NCBI GenBank assembly: GCA_040880285.1
Contig: JBBDIT010000022.1
Location: forward strand, 92,700-156,699
Direction: 5' to 3'
Source of the DNA: JANQJA01 sp040880285
GTDB taxonomy: Bacteria > Pseudomonadota > Gammaproteobacteria > Pseudomonadales > Azotimanducaceae
DNA: 64,000 bases
Part shown: in pieces, positions 26,659 to 36,500 of the stretch
How positions within the stretch are numbered: position 1 is the stretch's first letter
Layout of the letters: every line of letters begins with the position of its first letter
Program-made: the position numbers and the translations under genes
Notes under the pieces: generated by a model
Databases searched by the model: none
What the model was told of the DNA's origin: nothing
What the model saw: the letters and a program-made list of their open reading frames with translations, nothing else

Positions 26659-27876
26659 TTGGCGGCATTCGAATATATCGCGCTCAATAAAAGGGGCCGG
26701 GAAGAAAAGGGCGTACTGGAAGCCGATTCATCCCGTCAGGTCCGGCAGATCCTGCGTGATCGGGGTATGGCTCCTCTTTCAGTAAGCGCGACCCGGCGGG
26801 AAAAGGCTGCAAGCGACAGTTGGCGCAACATTTTCAAGCCGTCCCTGTCAGTACGTGAATTGTCCCTTGTGACCCGTCAACTCGCCACGTTAATTGCAGC
26901 CGGGTTGCCGGTTGAAGAATCTGTGCTGGCGGTGTCGAGGCAAACCGAAAATGCGCGCACCCAGGCAATGTTGTTAGCGGTGCGTTCCAAAGTCATGGAA
27001 GGTTACTCGCTGGCCAATAGTCTGGCTGAGTATCCAGCGGCCTTCCCGGATCTGTATCGTGCCACGGTAGCTGCAGGTGAGTCTGCGGGGCATCTGGACC
27101 TGGTTTTGAATCGCCTCGCCGACTACACAGAATCACGGCATGACTCACGCCAGCGGATCAGCCAGGCACTTGTGTATCCGGTGATCCTGTTTGTGCTAAC
27201 CATCTTGATCCTGGCGGGCCTTCTCGGTTATGTCGTGCCCGACATCGTCAAGGTGTTCAGTGATACAGGCCAAGAATTGCCAGCGCTGACCAAATTCATT
27301 ATTGGTGCCAGTGAACTTGTCAAAGACTATGGGCTATTGAGTCTGATTGCTATTGTATTCATCGGGATCGCGATACGACGGGCACTCAGGGTAACGTCGA
27401 TTCGTCTCAACTTTGATCGCCGGTTGCTGCATATTCCGATTGTTTCAAAGCTGAGTCGTGGTGTGAATACTTCCCAGTTCGCCAGTACACTAAGTATCCT
27501 GTCAACGAGTGGCGTCCCACTGGTTGACGCAATGCACATCGCAGGTCAAGTCCTGACCAATAGTTGGCTTAAAGCCAAGGTTGCTGAAGCGACGACCCGG
27601 GTCAGTGAGGGTACCAGCTTGAGCGTTGCACTGGATGAGAGTGGTTACTTTCCACCCATTATGCTGCACATGATTGCCAGCGGTGAAAGCAGCGGTGAAT
27701 TGGATAATATGCTTTCACGAGTAGCCACTTATATGCAACAAGATGTTGAAACCTTGCTTTCTATCCTGCTGAGCCTGTTTGGCCCAATGATGCTGTTGAT
27801 GATGGGTGGGGCGGTCTTCACAATTGTTATGGCAATCCTGCTGCCAATTATTAACTTAAACCAACTGGTGTTGTGA
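26659..27876 (+). CDS. gspF: Type II secretion inner-membrane platform protein GspF
   Basis: A 405-residue polytopic platform protein. It contains two homologous GspF domains, with SVRELSLVTRQLATLIAAGLPVEE in the first and LSRGVNTSQFASTLSILSTSGVPLV in the second. Three hydrophobic segments are VILFVLTILILAGLLGYVV, LLSLIAIVFIGIAI and LLSLFGPMMLLMMGGAVFTI. The TTG at 26659, one base after the gspE stop, gives MAAFEYIALNKRG, which matches GspF N-termini; longer starts overlap gspE. It probably relies on translational coupling, since no ribosome site is visible. Confidence 0.94.
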   Translation: MAAFEYIALNKRGREEKGVLEADSSRQVRQILRDRGMAPLSVSATRREKAASDSWRNIFKPSLSVRELSLVTRQLATLIAAGLPVEESVLAVSRQTENARTQAMLLAVRSKVMEGYSLANSLAEYPAAFPDLYRATVAAGESAGHLDLVLNRLADYTESRHDSRQRISQALVYPVILFVLTILILAGLLGYVVPDIVKVFSDTGQELPALTKFIIGASELVKDYGLLSLIAIVFIGIAIRRALRVTSIRLNFDRRLLHIPIVSKLSRGVNTSQFASTLSILSTSGVPLVDAMHIAGQVLTNSWLKAKVAEATTRVSEGTSLSVALDESGYFPPIMLHMIASGESSGELDNMLSRVATYMQQDVETLLSILLSLFGPMMLLMMGGAVFTIVMAILLPIINLNQLVL

Positions 27877-27950
27877 GCTGTGTCTTGCTGATCGTGTAGA
27901 ATAAACTTATAGGAATCATGTCCGTTGAATTTTCCAGAAGTGACCAGTTT

Positions 27951-28382
27951 ATGAATAATATCAGCAAGCAACAGTCGGGATTCACACTCATTGAGATCAT
28001 GGTTGTGGTTGTCATCCTCGGTATCCTCGGCGCACTCATCGTGCCCAACATCATTTCAAAGCCTGATGAAGCGCGAGTTGCAACAGCGCGTGGTGACATT
28101 CGAGCGGTCGGCTCGGCACTGGACTTTTATCTATTCGACAACAGTAATTATCCGAGTACCGAGCAGGGACTTGAAGCGCTGGTTTCCAGACCCTCGGGTT
28201 ATCCTGAACCGCGTAATTGGAACCCGGATGGATACCTGAAAAAAATTCCGGTCGATCCCTGGGGCGAACCCTATTTGTATTTCAGTGAAGGGCCGCGTCA
28301 CTTTGAGGTTTACTCCTTCGGTTCGGACCGGAAGGAAGGTGGTGAAGGCGTCGAAGCTGATATTTATTACTCTGAACTTTGA
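27951..28382 (+). CDS. gspG: Major pseudopilin GspG
   Basis: A 143-residue pseudopilin. The prepilin peptidase site and helix SG|FTLIEIMVVVVILGILGA lie behind a 10-residue leader. The C-terminal calcium-site region DPWGEPYLYFSEG and EVYSFGSDRKEGGEG is typical of GspG. Start uncertain: ATG at 27951 gives a standard short leader, while ATG at 27918 has a better ribosome site (AGGA) and would give a 21-residue leader. It forms the main subunit of the pseudopilus. Confidence 0.94.
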   Translation: MNNISKQQSGFTLIEIMVVVVILGILGALIVPNIISKPDEARVATARGDIRAVGSALDFYLFDNSNYPSTEQGLEALVSRPSGYPEPRNWNPDGYLKKIPVDPWGEPYLYFSEGPRHFEVYSFGSDRKEGGEGVEADIYYSEL

Positions 28383-28432
28383 CTGCAGCATCGATCGATA
28401 CCAAAGGAGTGCCGAACCGGATTGGGGGGCAC

Positions 28433-28939
28433 ATGATTAGACGCGCTCAAGGATTTACACTGATCGAAATCCTTGTGGTGGTTTTTATTGTAACCATCCT
28501 GGCGGGCGTAACGGTTATGAACCTGCCCCAGTTCGCCCGCACCGGGAATCTTGATACAGAGGCCAGGCGAATTAAAGTCCTGCTTGAAATGGCGAGGGAA
28601 GAAGCCTTGTTGCAGGCCACCGAGCTTGGGTTCAAGCCGGACAAGGACGGGTACCTGTTCTTCGTGTATGACGAGGCTGCCGGGCGATGGTCCGGTATGA
28701 CCGAAAGACCATTCCAGCCGAGACAACTCGATGAGGCGGTAACCCTTGCGTTACGGGTTGAGGACAACGAATTTGTCCTGGGCGACGAAGGACGGGACAT
28801 GCCGCCTATCCTGTTGCTTTCCAGTGGTGAGACGACCCCATTTGAGCTGACTATCGGTATGCGCTCTGGAGAATCGTCAAAGACGCTGGTTTCGGATGGA
28901 ATTGGCGAACTGGTGTGGAAGGCAGATGTCGAGAAATAG
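28433..28939 (+). CDS. gspH: Minor pseudopilin GspH
   Basis: A 168-residue minor pseudopilin. The leader MIRRAQG precedes FTLIEILVVVFIVTILAGVTV, with the conserved Glu at mature position 5. The position between gspG and gspI and the beta-rich C-terminus with RPFQPRQLDEAVTLALRV fit GspH. The start at 28433 follows a G-rich stretch; the open frame extends 18 codons upstream without prepilin character. Its last 14 bases overlap gspI. Confidence 0.88.
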   Translation: MIRRAQGFTLIEILVVVFIVTILAGVTVMNLPQFARTGNLDTEARRIKVLLEMAREEALLQATELGFKPDKDGYLFFVYDEAAGRWSGMTERPFQPRQLDEAVTLALRVEDNEFVLGDEGRDMPPILLLSSGETTPFELTIGMRSGESSKTLVSDGIGELVWKADVEK

Positions 28940-29309
28940 GACGCGAGGCTTTACGTTGCTCGAAATAATGGTTGCCGTTGCCGTGTTCGCAGTCGCAGGA
29001 GCGGCGCTTATCAAGAACGCGTCCCTTGCGGTAAACCAGACTATAAGTATCAGAGACAAGACGCTGGCATACTGGATTGCAAAAAATGAAATAAGCCAGC
29101 TACGCAGTGTGCCCAGGGACCCTCAAAATTTTATCAACACAGGCACAGATCGTCATAATGTGGCAATGGCAGATCGTCAGTGGCAAGTGGTTATCAATGT
29201 TAAGGCCACCGACAATGACGCCATGAGACGGATCGACATCAGCGTGTACCGGGATGAGGATCTGGACAATGCGGTTGCAATGTTAACCTCTTTTCTGGGC
29301 AGGCATTGA
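28926..29309 (+). CDS. gspI: Minor pseudopilin GspI
   Basis: A 127-residue minor pseudopilin with leader MSRNRTRG and helix FTLLEIMVAVAVFAVAGAAL. A GspI-like body follows, LAYWIAKNEISQLRS. ATG at 28926 lies inside gspH (14-base overlap). GspI forms the tip complex with GspJ and GspK, encoded next. The TGA overlaps the gspJ ATG by one base. Confidence 0.9.
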   Translation: MSRNRTRGFTLLEIMVAVAVFAVAGAALIKNASLAVNQTISIRDKTLAYWIAKNEISQLRSVPRDPQNFINTGTDRHNVAMADRQWQVVINVKATDNDAMRRIDISVYRDEDLDNAVAMLTSFLGRH

Positions 29310-30013
29310 TGATGGCCACTATAGCGAAATCACGTGGCTTCACCTTACTGGAAGTGTTGGTGGCAATGGCAATCTTTGGCATCGTCGGGCTGGGTGCTAA
29401 TCAGATGCTGCGCACGGTAATGGACACTCATGATCGTACCCGTGAGATCACTGAGACAATTGCCGACTACACGCGTGCGTTTATGCTGATGGAACGTGAT
29501 ATCACCCAGCTGGTGCCGCGCGGTGTCAGGGATGAATATGGGGAACCCTTACCAGCGCTGACAGTCGCGACCGGCGCTTATCCGTTGGAATTTACCCGGA
29601 CTGGATGGAATAACCCGCTACAACTGCCGCGAAGCAATCTTCAGCGCGTGGCCTACTCACTGGACACTGATGGCCGACTGCTTCGCCATACCTGGCTCGT
29701 GCTCGACCGGGCAGAAGATACAGTCCCGGTCACCCAGGTACTGTTAGCGGATGTGGCGGACTTTCGCATCAACCTCCTGACCAGTGACGGCCAAACAACC
29801 AGTAGCTGGCCCGATTTCAGTCAGTTCGGCGACCCGGCTGATCGTTTGCCTTTATCGGTAGAAGTGATCGTGGAAACTCGTCAGATGGGTGAGTTGCGTC
29901 GGGTAATACCGCTGGTATCGGATGTCCGGTATGCCTTGCGAGACCAGGAAAGTGAACAGGGTATCGACAGTGAAGGCGACGGTATTAGTGAAAATGGTGG
30001 AACGACGCCATGA
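29309..30013 (+). CDS. gspJ: Minor pseudopilin GspJ
   Basis: A 234-residue minor pseudopilin. The leader of about ten residues precedes FTLLEVLVAMAIFGIVGLGA. The body carries the GspJ-like segments LMERDITQLVPRGVRDEYG and LEFTRTGWNNPLQLPRSNLQ. ATG at 29309 (TGATG junction) or 29312 could start it. It overlaps gspK by four bases. It probably joins GspI and GspK at the pseudopilus tip. Confidence 0.93.
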   Translation: MMATIAKSRGFTLLEVLVAMAIFGIVGLGANQMLRTVMDTHDRTREITETIADYTRAFMLMERDITQLVPRGVRDEYGEPLPALTVATGAYPLEFTRTGWNNPLQLPRSNLQRVAYSLDTDGRLLRHTWLVLDRAEDTVPVTQVLLADVADFRINLLTSDGQTTSSWPDFSQFGDPADRLPLSVEVIVETRQMGELRRVIPLVSDVRYALRDQESEQGIDSEGDGISENGGTTP

Positions 30014-30981
30014 CTTCGTCCCCGAAGGATCGGCAAGGCGGCGTGGCGTTGGTCACGGTAATGATCGTGGTTGCCGCCGCGGTTGTGCTGGGCGTACAGA
30101 TGACCACAGAACAAACCCTGGCCGTCAGCCGCGCCGGCAACTTTATTCGTTCCCAGCAGGCGATGGAATATGCGATCGGAGGGGAGGAACTGGCGCGGCA
30201 GATCCTTGCCGAGGACCAACGGATTTCACCTGGAAAGGATCACCTGGCAGAGGTTTGGGCAAGTCCTGACCTGCAATATGAGTTTGAAGAAGGCACTATC
30301 AGACTGCAGATCACCGATCTTTCAGGAAGACTTAACATTAACAGTTTGCGCGCCGGTGATGGCCTGGCAAGAACCCGGTTTGAAAATCTTGCGCGTGAGC
30401 TGGGGGTTGATCCGGTGTTCGTGCATCGCCTTGCAGACTGGGTGGATGAGGATGATGCCAAGAGCAATCTGGGGGCAGAAGACTTTGACTATCTTGGGCT
30501 CGAACGTCCTTATCGCACAGCGGGGCGCCCGATACCGGATGTCAGTGAGCTGCGCTTGTTGCTGGAGATGGATAACGCAACTTTCGAGGCAATCGAACCA
30601 TACATTACTGCAATTCCGGATCCGGATACCATTATAAATGTGAACACCGCACCTGCGCGGGTGATTAAGGCGATCGCACCTGAACTGTCCCTGGAGATGG
30701 CCGAGGGATTGGCGGCCCAGCGTGATCAACAGGAAGGATACAATGATATTGAGAGCTTCATCGAAGATCCGGTTTTGGCGAACGCCGGCATCAGTGAAGC
30801 CGGGCTTGGTGTACAATCGGGGTTCTTCGAAGTGAATGTTGTGGCCAGCTACGAGGACAGGTTTGCTTACCTCACCAGCATTATCCAGAGAGATCAGGAT
30901 GGTGGCATGCGAGTAATTTATCGGGATATAAGCAAAAAGATCTCACCGGCCATCGACGATACACGGGAATATGATGACTGA
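30010..30981 (+). CDS. gspK: Minor pseudopilin GspK (large tip pseudopilin)
   Basis: A 323-residue protein, much larger than the other pseudopilins, as is usual for GspK. The signal is RQGGVALVTVMIVVAAAVVLG and lacks the Glu at position 5, a known trait of GspK that marks it as the tip subunit. The two helical alpha-domain segments contain DLSGRLNINSL, ADWVDEDDAKS and INVNTAPARVIKAIAPELS, all family signatures. It overlaps gspJ (ATGA) and gspL (11 bases). Confidence 0.94.
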   Translation: MTSSPKDRQGGVALVTVMIVVAAAVVLGVQMTTEQTLAVSRAGNFIRSQQAMEYAIGGEELARQILAEDQRISPGKDHLAEVWASPDLQYEFEEGTIRLQITDLSGRLNINSLRAGDGLARTRFENLARELGVDPVFVHRLADWVDEDDAKSNLGAEDFDYLGLERPYRTAGRPIPDVSELRLLLEMDNATFEAIEPYITAIPDPDTIINVNTAPARVIKAIAPELSLEMAEGLAAQRDQQEGYNDIESFIEDPVLANAGISEAGLGVQSGFFEVNVVASYEDRFAYLTSIIQRDQDGGMRVIYRDISKKISPAIDDTREYDD

Positions 30982-32194
30982 AACCCTGTATGTAAGATCC
31001 AAAGGTGAGCATCTGGAGTGGCTGATCCTGAACCAGATCACGGGTATTGTGCGCGTGCGGGGCGACGGTGAGTCGCGTGAATTCGAAGACATGATTACCA
31101 GCCTGCATTGGTCAGGACCGACACATCTGCTTATGGGCGGCGAGAACGTGCTGCTCACGGACGCCGATATTCCCAGCAAGCAAAGGCGGCAGGTATTGCA
31201 AGCCGTACCTTATATGGTGGAAGAGCATCTCGCGCAAGATGTCGAAGAGTGCCATTTTGCCCTGGGGCCCAGACGGTTTGACGGTCATACCAGTGTTGCG
31301 GTAATTGATCGCACGCGACTCTCTTCTATTGTGGAACAGCTCACGAGTTACGGCATAACACTCTCGTCAGTGACTCCGGATGTACTTCATGTCCCTTATG
31401 ATGCCGGTGTGCATGTGCTGATTGATAATGGCAGGGCGCTTCTCCGGACAGGACCGGCGACGGGAGTCAGCATCGAAGCAGAATTATTGCCGATGGCGCT
31501 TTCTATGTGCGCTGATGTCAACCGGATTACAGTCCATCTTCATCCGGCGGTCCGGTCGAGATTCGATCTGCTCAGAGCCCAGATTGAAACAGGATTTACT
31601 GGCGAACTGACCATAGATGAGATTGAGGTTTCGCCTTTTGAATATCTCTGCAGGTCGCCGGCTACCGACAGCATTGATCTCCTGCAGGGTGAGTTTGCAG
31701 CTGTCGAGGACAAGGCGGGTCGTGGTAGTGCTTGGCGTCCGGCTGCAATCCTTGCTGGCTGCGCGCTGGGATTGCATATCATGCTGCTTATTGGCCAGGG
31801 TATCTTTATGGATATCAAGGCAACCCGATATGAGCATGAGATACGCGCATTGTATGCCGATGTGTTCCCCAATGACCAGAATGTTCGTGATATCAGGCGG
31901 CGTTGGGAGGCGCACCTTGGCAACGATACAGGGTCCGGTAGTGGTGAGTTTTTCGAATTATTTGCTGAAACTGCAAGACATCTTCCAGAGACCGATCTTG
32001 AGCTCCAGAATGTGAACTTCAATGAGAATCGTGGTGACCTGATTTTGCAATTGATTGCTCCCAGGTCTGAGTCCTTCGTGGCATTTGCCATGGCGCTTGT
32101 GGATGCCGGGCTCGTCGCGGAAGTCGGTACTATTAACCAGGATGCCCAGGTGGCGAGAGGGAGTATCAAGGTGAGGATATCCGGAGACTCATAA
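30971..32194 (+). CDS. gspL: Type II secretion protein GspL
   Basis: A 407-residue bitopic inner-membrane protein. The cytoplasmic actin-like domain has the GspL-like stretch PSKQRRQVLQAVPYMVEEHL. A single membrane helix follows near residue 255 (ILAGCALGLHIMLLIGQGIF), then a periplasmic ferredoxin-like domain. GspL connects the GspE ATPase to the inner-membrane platform. ATG at 30971 or 30974 are both possible. It overlaps gspK and shares one base with gspM (TAATG). Confidence 0.9.
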   Translation: MMTETLYVRSKGEHLEWLILNQITGIVRVRGDGESREFEDMITSLHWSGPTHLLMGGENVLLTDADIPSKQRRQVLQAVPYMVEEHLAQDVEECHFALGPRRFDGHTSVAVIDRTRLSSIVEQLTSYGITLSSVTPDVLHVPYDAGVHVLIDNGRALLRTGPATGVSIEAELLPMALSMCADVNRITVHLHPAVRSRFDLLRAQIETGFTGELTIDEIEVSPFEYLCRSPATDSIDLLQGEFAAVEDKAGRGSAWRPAAILAGCALGLHIMLLIGQGIFMDIKATRYEHEIRALYADVFPNDQNVRDIRRRWEAHLGNDTGSGSGEFFELFAETARHLPETDLELQNVNFNENRGDLILQLIAPRSESFVAFAMALVDAGLVAEVGTINQDAQVARGSIKVRISGDS

Positions 32195-32712
32195 TGGCAA
32201 ACCAGTTTCGTGTGGTAGTTGGCCAATTGCGTCGTCAATTTCGACAGGCACGTCATCGCTACGACGGTCTGGAACGTCGTGAGCGTGTGACTTTAAATCT
32301 TCTGGCCTGCTTCATCGGAATACTGTTGCTCTATTATGGCGCGTGGGTGCCATCCAATGCATTTCTTGAATCCAGGATTGCCGATCGGGATCGTCAATTG
32401 AGTGTGCTGAGGTATATGCGCGCTACCGAAGCGAAAGCGCGAGCGGCAGGTAGCACGAGTGTTCCTGCGCCTTTCGGACAATCACTACTGTCTGAAGTTT
32501 CACGCTCGGCACTGGAATTCAATATCAACCCCAATCGCTTACAACCGGAGGGCACGGGAGGGGTCAGTGTCTGGTTTGATGGAGTGGTGTTTGATGACCT
32601 CATGCTGTGGCTGCAGGAACAGTCCGCGCAAGGGATCTATGTACAGCAGGTTTCGATCGACCGTCAGGCTGCAGCTGGTAAAGTCAACGCACGGATCGTC
32701 CTGCGCAACTAG
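32194..32712 (+). CDS. gspM: Type II secretion protein GspM
   Basis: A 172-residue bitopic protein with a charged cytoplasmic N-terminus, a membrane helix (LLACFIGILLLYYGAWVP) and a small periplasmic domain. The domain shows VSRSALEFNINPNRLQPEG and a WLQEQSAQGIYVQQVSIDR segment, as in GspM. It stabilises GspL. It is the last gsp gene here: no gspN, gspC, gspD or prepilin peptidase follows, and the next 214 bases hold a dnaE2 fragment. No terminator hairpin was seen. Confidence 0.88.
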   Translation: MANQFRVVVGQLRRQFRQARHRYDGLERRERVTLNLLACFIGILLLYYGAWVPSNAFLESRIADRDRQLSVLRYMRATEAKARAAGSTSVPAPFGQSLLSEVSRSALEFNINPNRLQPEGTGGVSVWFDGVVFDDLMLWLQEQSAQGIYVQQVSIDRQAAAGKVNARIVLRN

Positions 32713-32751
32713 ATTAATCCCGGCTCCGGTTTTAGTGGGTTTAACGAATGG

Positions 32752-32876
32752 GTTCAATTAAGCCTTTTATTTTTAGCAGTCTCCCCTGAATGATGGCGCG
32801 TCAGTATCGCTCAAGTATACGAGTCCAGTTCACCACATTAATATTTTCATATTCATCCTCAAGGGTCAGGAACAGG
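32752..32876 (-). pseudogene. Fragment of dnaE2 3' region, with nonsense mutation
   Basis: These 125 bases match 33683-33807 inside dnaE2 with four substitutions and no gaps (about 97 percent). Read on the minus strand they correspond to dnaE2 residues about 967-1008. A CGA to TGA change creates a stop after ILERY, and an Ile codon became Asn. The last 31 codons of dnaE2 are absent. The two copies are direct repeats 931 bases apart that enclose higBA. The rest of 32713-32926 shows nothing else recognisable. Confidence 0.93.
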
Positions 32877-32926
32877 GGTGTTTTGCCTTACGTCGCTCTC
32901 AAAGCTGATTCCAGATTTCTTTAAAC

Positions 32927-33187
32927 TCAGGCTGCCTTCTGTCTCGCCTTCCAGAGATCATATTCCGCTTGCATCCTCACCCACATTTCTGCGGATGTTC
33001 TGAGTACTGACTCCAATACGATCGCAAATGAAGGCGAAATGCCGCGTTTGCCATTCACAATCTCATTAATTTTTCTTGGAGAGCAGCCACATGCATTCGC
33101 AAGAGTTGTCTGGTTCAGATCGAGTTGCGACATATAGACCTCTGCAAGAACTTGGCCGGGGTGCATAGGCAATGGGTTTTTAATCAT
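32927..33187 (-). CDS. higA: Antitoxin HigA (XRE family, addiction module)
   Basis: An 86-residue helix-turn-helix antitoxin that binds HigB and represses its own operon. The HigA/VapI signature HPGQVLAEVYMSQLDLNQTT and CGCSPRKINEIVNGKRGISP is clear, with SAEMWVRMQAEYDLWKAR at the end. I chose ATG at 33187 because GAGGTGG lies five bases upstream; the open frame extends 16 codons into higB. It lies 10 bases after the toxin gene, the reversed toxin-first order typical of higBA. Confidence 0.93.
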   Translation of the reverse strand: MIKNPLPMHPGQVLAEVYMSQLDLNQTTLANACGCSPRKINEIVNGKRGISPSFAIVLESVLRTSAEMWVRMQAEYDLWKARQKAA

Positions 33188-33197
33188 CGGGCCCACC

Positions 33198-33488
33198 TCA
33201 ATGGTAGTTTTCAATTCGAACTTCAGAGAATTCACCGTCTTTGAACTTGAATGTGATACACCAGGGTAGCTTAATCGTCACGCTCCAATACTCTTTTCGG
33301 TCACTCTTTAACTTATGCAGCCTGATATCCGGCGGTTGGCCTTTGATCTTGAGATCATCGAGAGAACTGGTTGAATGCATAATCGTAAGCAAAGCCTTAG
33401 ATCGCAGCCAAAGATCTCTCGGTAGAGACTTTGATTGGTTGCGTTCCCAGACATCCTTAACGATCTTTCCGCTGAAGCTGGTGATCAT
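33198..33488 (-). CDS. higB: Toxin HigB (RelE-superfamily mRNA interferase)
   Basis: A 96-residue RelE/HigB-like toxin expected to cleave mRNA on the ribosome. The segment LRSKALLTIMHSTSSLDDL, PPDIRLHKLKSDRKEYWSV and WCITFKFKDGEFSEVRIENYH match HigB proteins. The frame is intact and paired with intact higA, so the module is probably active. A palindromic operator and a good promoter lie just upstream (33500-33545). Confidence 0.92.
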   Translation of the reverse strand: MITSFSGKIVKDVWERNQSKSLPRDLWLRSKALLTIMHSTSSLDDLKIKGQPPDIRLHKLKSDRKEYWSVTIKLPWCITFKFKDGEFSEVRIENYH

Positions 33489-33499
33489 CGGGCATAAAT

Positions 33500-33516
33500 A
33501 TTACACTAGGTGTAAT
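33500..33516. promoter_or_regulatory. Predicted HigA operator (inverted repeat)
   Basis: ATTACAC-TAG-GTGTAAT is a perfect inverted repeat with seven-base arms, 12-28 bases upstream of the higB start and immediately next to the predicted -10 box. This fits binding of HigA or HigBA for autorepression. Confidence 0.75.
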
Positions 33517-33545
33517 AATGTAATACTTTTGCATCTGAAGGTCAA
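33517..33545 (-). promoter_or_regulatory. Predicted higBA promoter
   Basis: On the minus strand TTGACC (33545-33540), 17 bases, TACATT (33522-33517). The -10 box abuts the operator palindrome, so a bound repressor would block RNA polymerase. The promoter lies 29-57 bases before higB. Confidence 0.65.
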
Positions 33546-33587
33546 GCGTGGATGCATCAACATTCAAACTTGAAGCCAGGAACGGGT

Positions 33588-36500
33588 TCAACGGAAGTCA
33601 CGGGACTTGAGCGATAATTGTTCGAGATAAGATGTCAGATCCTCGACATGCCCGGCGACCACATGGATAACCGCTTGCTCACGTTCAATTACGCCTTTTA
33701 TTTTTAGCAGTCTCCCCTGAATGATGGCGCGTCGGTATCGCTCAAGTATACGAGTCCATATCACCACATTAATATTTTCATATTCATCCTCAAGGGTCAG
33801 GAACAGGACCCCGGATGCTGACGATGGCCGCTGGCGACCTGTCACGATACCGGCTATCTGGACAAATCTGCCGTGATTGAAGAGGGAAAGGTCTCGTGCT
33901 GTTTTCAATCGATCAAACGGCGCGTTTTCGCGTAGCATCGCCATCGGATGCCGCCCGAGTGTCAAGCCAAGGCTGGTATAGTCTGCGCGCAAATCATCGG
34001 CTTCTGTAGGTGGGGGCAAATAAACCTGTCTTTGCCCGGCACATTTTTCTTCCGGTTGGTCCAGCCCCGGCAGAGGCGTCGCCGGCAAGATGCCAAGTGC
34101 ATCCCAATGGGTCTGGTACCTGTGTCCTGACATGAGTTTAAAGGCGCCAGCCTCAGTTAGGCGGGTAAGGTCATAGCGGTCAATTCGAGCTGTTCTTGCC
34201 AGGTCGTGGATGCTTTGTGGCGGACTGTCATTACGTGCGTGAATAATACGCAGGGCTGTATCGAATTTCAGTCCCTTGATGCGGTTAAAGCCCAACCTGA
34301 TTGAAGGCTGGCTGGCACCAGCATCTCTTGCAACTTCAAGTGTTGACTCCCATTCGCTTTGGAATACATCAACTGGCCTGACTTCAATCCGATGGCGCCT
34401 GGCATCCTGCACCAGTTGCGAGGGGGAATAAAAACCCATCGGTTGGCTATTCAGCAACCCGCAATAAAATGCTGCCGGTTCATGTCGTTTGAGCCAGGCA
34501 GAAAAATAAACCAGGAGAGCGAAACTGGCTGAATGTGATTCAGGAAATCCATAATCACCGAAGCCCTTGATCTGTTCAAATATGCGCTCGGCAAATTCAC
34601 GTTCATGACCGCGTACCAGCATGCCGTCGATAAGCTTTTGCTGGAATCCTTCAAGGCCGCCCCGGCGTTTCCATGCGGCCATGGCTCTTCGTAGCTGGTC
34701 GGCCTCGCCGGGGGTAAATCCTGCAGCTACCACGGCGAGTTTGATGACCTGTTCCTGGAATATGGGAACACCCAGAGTCCGTTCCAGTACGGACCTGACC
34801 GCATCATTGGCATAAGTCACAGTCTCTTCGCCGTTCCTGCGTTTCAGGTAAGGGTGGACCATATTCCCCTGGATTGGACCTGGACGCACAATTGCCACTT
34901 CAATGACCAGATCGTAAAAATTTTTCGGCTTAAGCCTCGGTAGCATGGAAATCTGCGCCCGCGACTCCACCTGGAAGACCCCGATACTGTCACCTTTTTG
35001 CAGCATCTGGTATGTCTCTGCATCCTCTGGCGGAATGCTGGAAAGTGACAGGTCCGTATTGCGGTACGCGTTAACCAGTGCCAGGCTTTTCCGGATAGCC
35101 GTTAACATACCCAATGCCAGGACATCCACTTTCAGTAGCCCCAAAGACTCAAGATCATCCTTGTCCCACTGGATAATAGTCCTGTCCTTCATGGCTGCAT
35201 TTTCCAGGGGTACCAGATAGGAGAGGGGACCACTTGAGATCACAAAGCCACCGACATGCTGTGACAAATGCCGGGGAAATCCGAGGATCTGCTGTACCAG
35301 GGTGATAAACCGGGCAATGACCGGGTTGCGGGGATTGATGCCTGCTTCTTCAAACCGGGCCAACAACTCTTCTCGTTTATCCCACCAGGACAGGGACCTG
35401 GCGAGATGATCAATTAATTGTGAATCCATGCCGAGGGCCTTGCCGACATCACGGACAGCACTTTTCGGTCGATAAGTGATAACCGTTGCGGCGATAGCCG
35501 CTCGATGGCGACCGTATTTCTTGTAGATGTACTGGATGACTTCTTCTCGACGTTCATGCTCGAAGTCGACGTCGATATCAGGTGGTTCGTTACGTTCTTT
35601 GGAAATGAATCGCTCAAACAAAAGACTGATTTTGACAGGATCAACTTCAGTAATTTCAAGGCAGAAACAAACTGCACTGTTTGCAGCAGACCCACGTCCC
35701 TGGCAAAGAATGCCCTCGCTCTTTGCAAACTGCACGATATCGAATACGGTCAGGAAGTAGAATTCATAGCCAAGCCCGGCAATCAGCCCAAGTTCTTTTT
35801 CAATCAGGGCCCTGGTTTCACAGGATTCACCTTCCGGCCAGCGCTTTTTTACGCCCGCCTCAACCAGCTGGCGCAGGTACTGTGATGGCGACAGGTGCGG
35901 GGGGACAAGTTCTTGTGGATATTCATAGCGCAACTCGGAAAGGGAAAACCGGCACAGGTCGGCAATCCGTGCTGATTCTTCCAACAGGGCAGGCGGGTAT
36001 AGCCTTGCGAGCACAGACAGGGGACGCAGGTATTTTTCCCGATTGGCATACAGCAATTTGCCGGCAAGGCGAACGGACTGGCCCATGCGGACTGCCGAGA
36101 CGACATCCTGGAGCGGTTTCCTGTCGGGATGGTGCATATGGACATCACCGGTCGCGGTCATGGGGATACCCAGTTGTTTTGAAAGTTCAAATGCTTGTTC
36201 GTAGCAAGCGATATCATGACCGTCGGGAAATATTTCGACACCCAGCCAAAGCCGTTCACGAAACCATTGTTTTAATTTGCACCCGATAGCCGACGTATCC
36301 CTGACTGTTGCATTGGCGACTTTGGGAAGCCAGATGGCAAGACATTGATCGAATCCATATGTGAGGTCTTGCATGGAAAGCCGGTATTCACCTTTCTCCG
36401 TGCGGCGTCGACCAACGGTGATGAGGTTGCAGATCTGTCCATAACTCACCCGGTTGGTTGCGAGCAACACCAGATGTACACCGTCATCCAACTGAAATTC

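Noticed and set aside
30010..30981. Missing Glu5 in gspK as a defect
   Set aside because: GspK proteins normally lack this glutamate, so it is a family trait.
32713..32926. Insertion sequence next to higBA
   Set aside because: No transposase remnant or terminal inverted repeat is visible; the only structure is the dnaE2 fragment.
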